Shown one piece after another: positions 61,352 through 64,000 of a DNA stretch of 64,000 bases. Below the pieces are notes generated by a model, which saw only the letters and a program-made list of their open reading frames with translations, did no database searches and was not told the origin of the DNA. The stretch spans positions 62,001 through 126,000 of the forward strand of contig JBEKIF010000005.1 in the NCBI GenBank assembly GCA_050011895.1, in the 5' to 3' direction. Made by a program: the position numbers and the translations under genes. This DNA comes from DATBGO01 sp050011895. GTDB taxonomy: Bacteria; Actinomycetota; Actinomycetes; Streptosporangiales; Streptosporangiaceae. Position 1 is the first letter of the stretch, and every line of letters starts with the position of its first letter.

Positions 61352-63856
61352 ATGAGCAGGCCGTCCGTTCCGCCTAGCCGCGTGCTGGCTCCGCTCAGCC
61401 AGTTCGTTCTAAAGGTACATAGCCGCTGTGATCTCGCGTGTGATCACTGCTATGTCTACGAGGCAGCCGACCAGAGCTGGCGCGGTCGGCCCATGGCCCT
61501 CTCCGATGAGGTGATCTCACGGACGGCGCAGCGCATCGCTGAGCACGCGGACTCGCACGCATTGGGCAGCGTGCAGGTGGTGCTGCACGGCGGGGAGCCC
61601 CTGCTCGCCGGCCGCGCCCGGCTGGAGCGGGTCGTCACGGAGCTTCATGAAGCGCTGCGCGGTATCTGCCGCCTGGACCTGAGGATCCATACCAACGGCG
61701 TCCTGCTCAACGAGGATTTCTGCGAACTGTTCGCCGAGCGGGGCATCAAGGTCGGCATCTCCATCGATGGTGACCGGGCCGCTAATGACCGACACCGCAG
61801 ATACGCGGACGGGCGCAGCAGTTATCTTCAGGTGATCCGGGCTATCGGGCTGCTGCGCAGAAACCGTTTCCGGGATCTGTATGCCGGGCTGCTCTGCACG
61901 ATCGACGTCGCCAACGATCCGCTCGTGGTCTATGAGTCCTTAATGGACCTGCATCCGCCCCGGATCGATTTTCTCCTGCCGCACGCGACCTGGGACCATC
62001 CGCCCGCCCGCAGGCTGGCCGCGGGTAGTGAGTACGCAGACTGGCTGATCGCGATTTTCGACCGCTGGCTGGCAGCGGGACGCCCGGTTCGGATCCGCAC
62101 CTTCGATTCGATCCTCTCGACGCTGCGGGGCGGGACCAGCTTCACCGAGGCGCTGGGCCTGGGGCCGGCCGGCCTGGTGGTCATCGAAACTGACGGCAGC
62201 TATGAACAGGTTGACTCGCTGAAGGCCGCGTTCGATGGCGCGCCTGACACCGGGACGAATGTATTCGACCATTCTCTCGACATCGTCGCCCGGCATCCCG
62301 GCATCCTGGCTCGCCAGCGGGGACTTGCCGGGCTGTGCCAGACGTGCCGGGATTGCCCGGTGGTCACCAGCTGCGGCGGCGGCCTTTACACCCACAGGTA
62401 CCGGACGGGTAACGGCTTCGCCAACCCGTCGGTCTACTGCTCTGACCTGCTGAAGCTGATCTCCCATATCAGCAGTCGGCTGCGTGCGGAGCCGGTGGGC
62501 GGGCCGGGACTCCCGACCCACGCGATAGCCGGGCAGGAACTCCGGGCACTGGCGGCGGGGCTCGGCGATGCCGCGGCCGTGGCGCAGCTCACCGAGGCCC
62601 AGCGCAGCCTGCTTCGCGGCTTGCTCGGCGCGGTGTACCAGCAGGGAATTGCCGGGCCTGCCGTACCAGCGGCGGTCAAAGAGGAGCTGCGGCGCGCCTG
62701 GCTGTTGCTGACCACACTCGACCGTGACCGACCGAAAGCCTTGCAAGCGGTGCTTGGCCATCCCTACATTCGCGCCTGGGCCACCCGCTGCCTAAGGCAG
62801 CTGAGACCCATCGCCGCCTGGCCCGGTGACCAGGACCATCCGGCAAAGGCGCCCGGACTGGCCGCCGACCTCGGGCATCTCAGTGCCATCGCCGCCGCCG
62901 CCGCTATCCGCGCCGGGACTAGGGGCACCGTCAGGATCCCCGTGCTGGATGGCGCCGTGCACCTGCCCACGCTGGGCCGTCTGGAAGTCGGCCGGCAGGA
63001 AGCCGCCGGCCCGGAGGAAGCCGCCGGCCCGGAGAGCGCTGCCCGGCCGCCCGGAGAAGTGCCCGAAACCGCGACCGCCGACGTGGCCGGCGAGGTGGTC
63101 TCCATCAGGCTCGGTGACAGTTGCTGGACGCTGGCCTGCACCGACCTGCTCAGCGGCGCGGCGGGCCCGGCCGCCCTGGCCGAGAGCGGCAGGCTCGCCA
63201 GCTGGCAGCCCGTGCGCAGACTCAGCGCACCTGGCATCTGCGTCGCGGTGGAGGACACCGATCCCTACCGCGACTGTCGCCAATGGCGGCCGGCGGCACG
63301 GCTGACCGATGCTCAGTTTGCCCAGTGGCAGCGGCAATTCCGGGATGCCTGGCGGGAAATCGAGCGCGAGCATGAAGCCTACGCCCCGGCGCTCGCCGCC
63401 GGACTGACGACGCTGATGCCCCTGGCTGCCGCCCAGGACGGCGGCGATCTCAGCGCCACCGCCAGGGACGCATACGGCTCCGTCGCCGTGGCGCTGCCGG
63501 CCGATCCGGTCGCCCTCGCCTTGCTGCTCATCCACGAGTTCCAGCATGTGAAGCTAGCCGCCGTGGTCGATCTCTACGACCTCTATGACCCGGCTGATGA
63601 CCGCCTCTTCCGCGCTCCATGGCGAGAGGGCAAGCAGCGGCTCGGGGACCTCTTGCAAGGCACCTACGCGCACCTGGCGTTTACTGACTTCTGGCGCGCA
63701 CGCCAGCACGCCGGGACCGACCCGGCACTGCGCGAGCGATTCGTGCTCTGGCGCGCTCAGACCCGCGACGCGATCGAGACGCTCGCGACTTCTGGCTCGC
63801 TGACAGCGCTCGGGACGTGGTTCGTCGATGAAATGCGCCATTCGGTGGGCCCCTAG
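61352..63856 (+). CDS. fxsB: FxsB-type radical SAM/SPASM protein with C-terminal HExxH domain
   Basis: 834 residues from ATG 61352 (GAAGG 6 nt upstream). The radical SAM core has CDLACDHC (Cys 26, 30, 33) plus HGGEPLLAG, HTNGVLL and ISIDGD. A SPASM-like Cys cluster follows (CQTCRDCPVVTSCGGG, ~330-345). Residues ~440-830 are a separate domain ending with HEFQH (728-732) and YDLYDPADDRLFRAPW, the signature of the HExxH-type domain (aKG-HExxH peptide beta-hydroxylase-like) found in FxsB. This is consistent with modification of the FxsA C-terminus. Confidence 0.88.
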   Translation: MSRPSVPPSRVLAPLSQFVLKVHSRCDLACDHCYVYEAADQSWRGRPMALSDEVISRTAQRIAEHADSHALGSVQVVLHGGEPLLAGRARLERVVTELHEALRGICRLDLRIHTNGVLLNEDFCELFAERGIKVGISIDGDRAANDRHRRYADGRSSYLQVIRAIGLLRRNRFRDLYAGLLCTIDVANDPLVVYESLMDLHPPRIDFLLPHATWDHPPARRLAAGSEYADWLIAIFDRWLAAGRPVRIRTFDSILSTLRGGTSFTEALGLGPAGLVVIETDGSYEQVDSLKAAFDGAPDTGTNVFDHSLDIVARHPGILARQRGLAGLCQTCRDCPVVTSCGGGLYTHRYRTGNGFANPSVYCSDLLKLISHISSRLRAEPVGGPGLPTHAIAGQELRALAAGLGDAAAVAQLTEAQRSLLRGLLGAVYQQGIAGPAVPAAVKEELRRAWLLLTTLDRDRPKALQAVLGHPYIRAWATRCLRQLRPIAAWPGDQDHPAKAPGLAADLGHLSAIAAAAAIRAGTRGTVRIPVLDGAVHLPTLGRLEVGRQEAAGPEEAAGPESAARPPGEVPETATADVAGEVVSIRLGDSCWTLACTDLLSGAAGPAALAESGRLASWQPVRRLSAPGICVAVEDTDPYRDCRQWRPAARLTDAQFAQWQRQFRDAWREIEREHEAYAPALAAGLTTLMPLAAAQDGGDLSATARDAYGSVAVALPADPVALALLLIHEFQHVKLAAVVDLYDLYDPADDRLFRAPWREGKQRLGDLLQGTYAHLAFTDFWRARQHAGTDPALRERFVLWRAQTRDAIETLATSGSLTALGTWFVDEMRHSVGP

Positions 63857-64000
63857 CAAGGTTCGCCAGCATTAGCCACGACGTCAGCTGGCAGCGTCGG
63901 CCCCTACGGCTGAAGTCCCGAAGCCGACGGCTGCACGCTTCCGGGTTGTGCACGCATAGGAAGATCACTTGCTGCACACGACGCCACGGGGCGGGAGGGT

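Overview
The window is a very GC-rich chromosomal segment from an actinomycete. Gene content and order (sigM - pseudokinase - murJ - DUF6049 - cca; ino1 - padR - DUF5318 - ponA; rpsF - ssb - rpsR - rplI - dnaB) match the conserved origin-proximal block known from Mycobacterium and Streptomyces. A low-GC or non-actinobacterial origin is excluded by the GC-saturated third codon positions and frequent GTG starts. A member of Streptosporangiales or a close relative is my inference only.

Region 1 (1-23005) is the conserved core: an anti-sigma/SigM pair, the MurJ lipid II flippase with a detached membrane pseudokinase, a large secreted DUF6049 protein, the CCA-adding enzyme, an MFS transporter, inositol-3-phosphate synthase with a PadR regulator that has a clear palindromic operator, a class A penicillin-binding protein, an endonuclease IV, and the rpsF-ssb-rpsR-rplI cluster followed by dnaB. 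The dnaB Walker A loop is interrupted by a 342-residue intein. It begins with Ala and carries the W/C/T residues of class 3 inteins; its homing-endonuclease motifs look degenerate. A set of DnaA-box-like sequences and four 15-bp repeats lie just upstream of dnaB.

Region 2 (23327-28453) looks like an integrated or remnant element. A complete tRNA-Arg(ACG) stands at the left end, and a near-perfect copy of its 3' half (about 45 bp) lies 5 kb away. Between them are an NB-ARC/TPR STAND protein with a small partner, a RibD/DHFR-fold reductase, a small hypothetical gene, a VOC protein and a gene fragment. No integrase remains.

Region 3 (28484-51800) is accessory and housekeeping in mixed orientation: GNATs, an NAD-dependent epimerase, an ArsR-GNAT pair resembling arsR-arsN1, STAS proteins, a second NB-ARC/TPR protein, a holin-like membrane protein, an Smr protein, two F420/deazaflavin-dependent oxidoreductase-family proteins, an S53 peptidase behind a hairpin and C-rich tract, a SigK/RskA-type sigma/anti-sigma pair, an RDD protein, an acyl-CoA synthetase, a zinc-ribbon/M20 peptidase pair, a class III aminotransferase behind a minisatellite, and a large secreted beta-propeller protein.

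Region 4 (51880-64000) holds a secreted allene-oxide-cyclase-like barrel, RecQ, a TauE/SafE permease, a second helicase, a MaoC-like protein and, at the end, the most unusual locus. This is a 59-residue FxSxx-COOH peptide gene (ending FNSAI) followed by a radical SAM/SPASM protein that also carries a HExxH domain, divergent from a membrane protein with nucleotide-binding-like and RyR domains. It is a RiPP-like maturation system with a possible signalling or defence neighbour.
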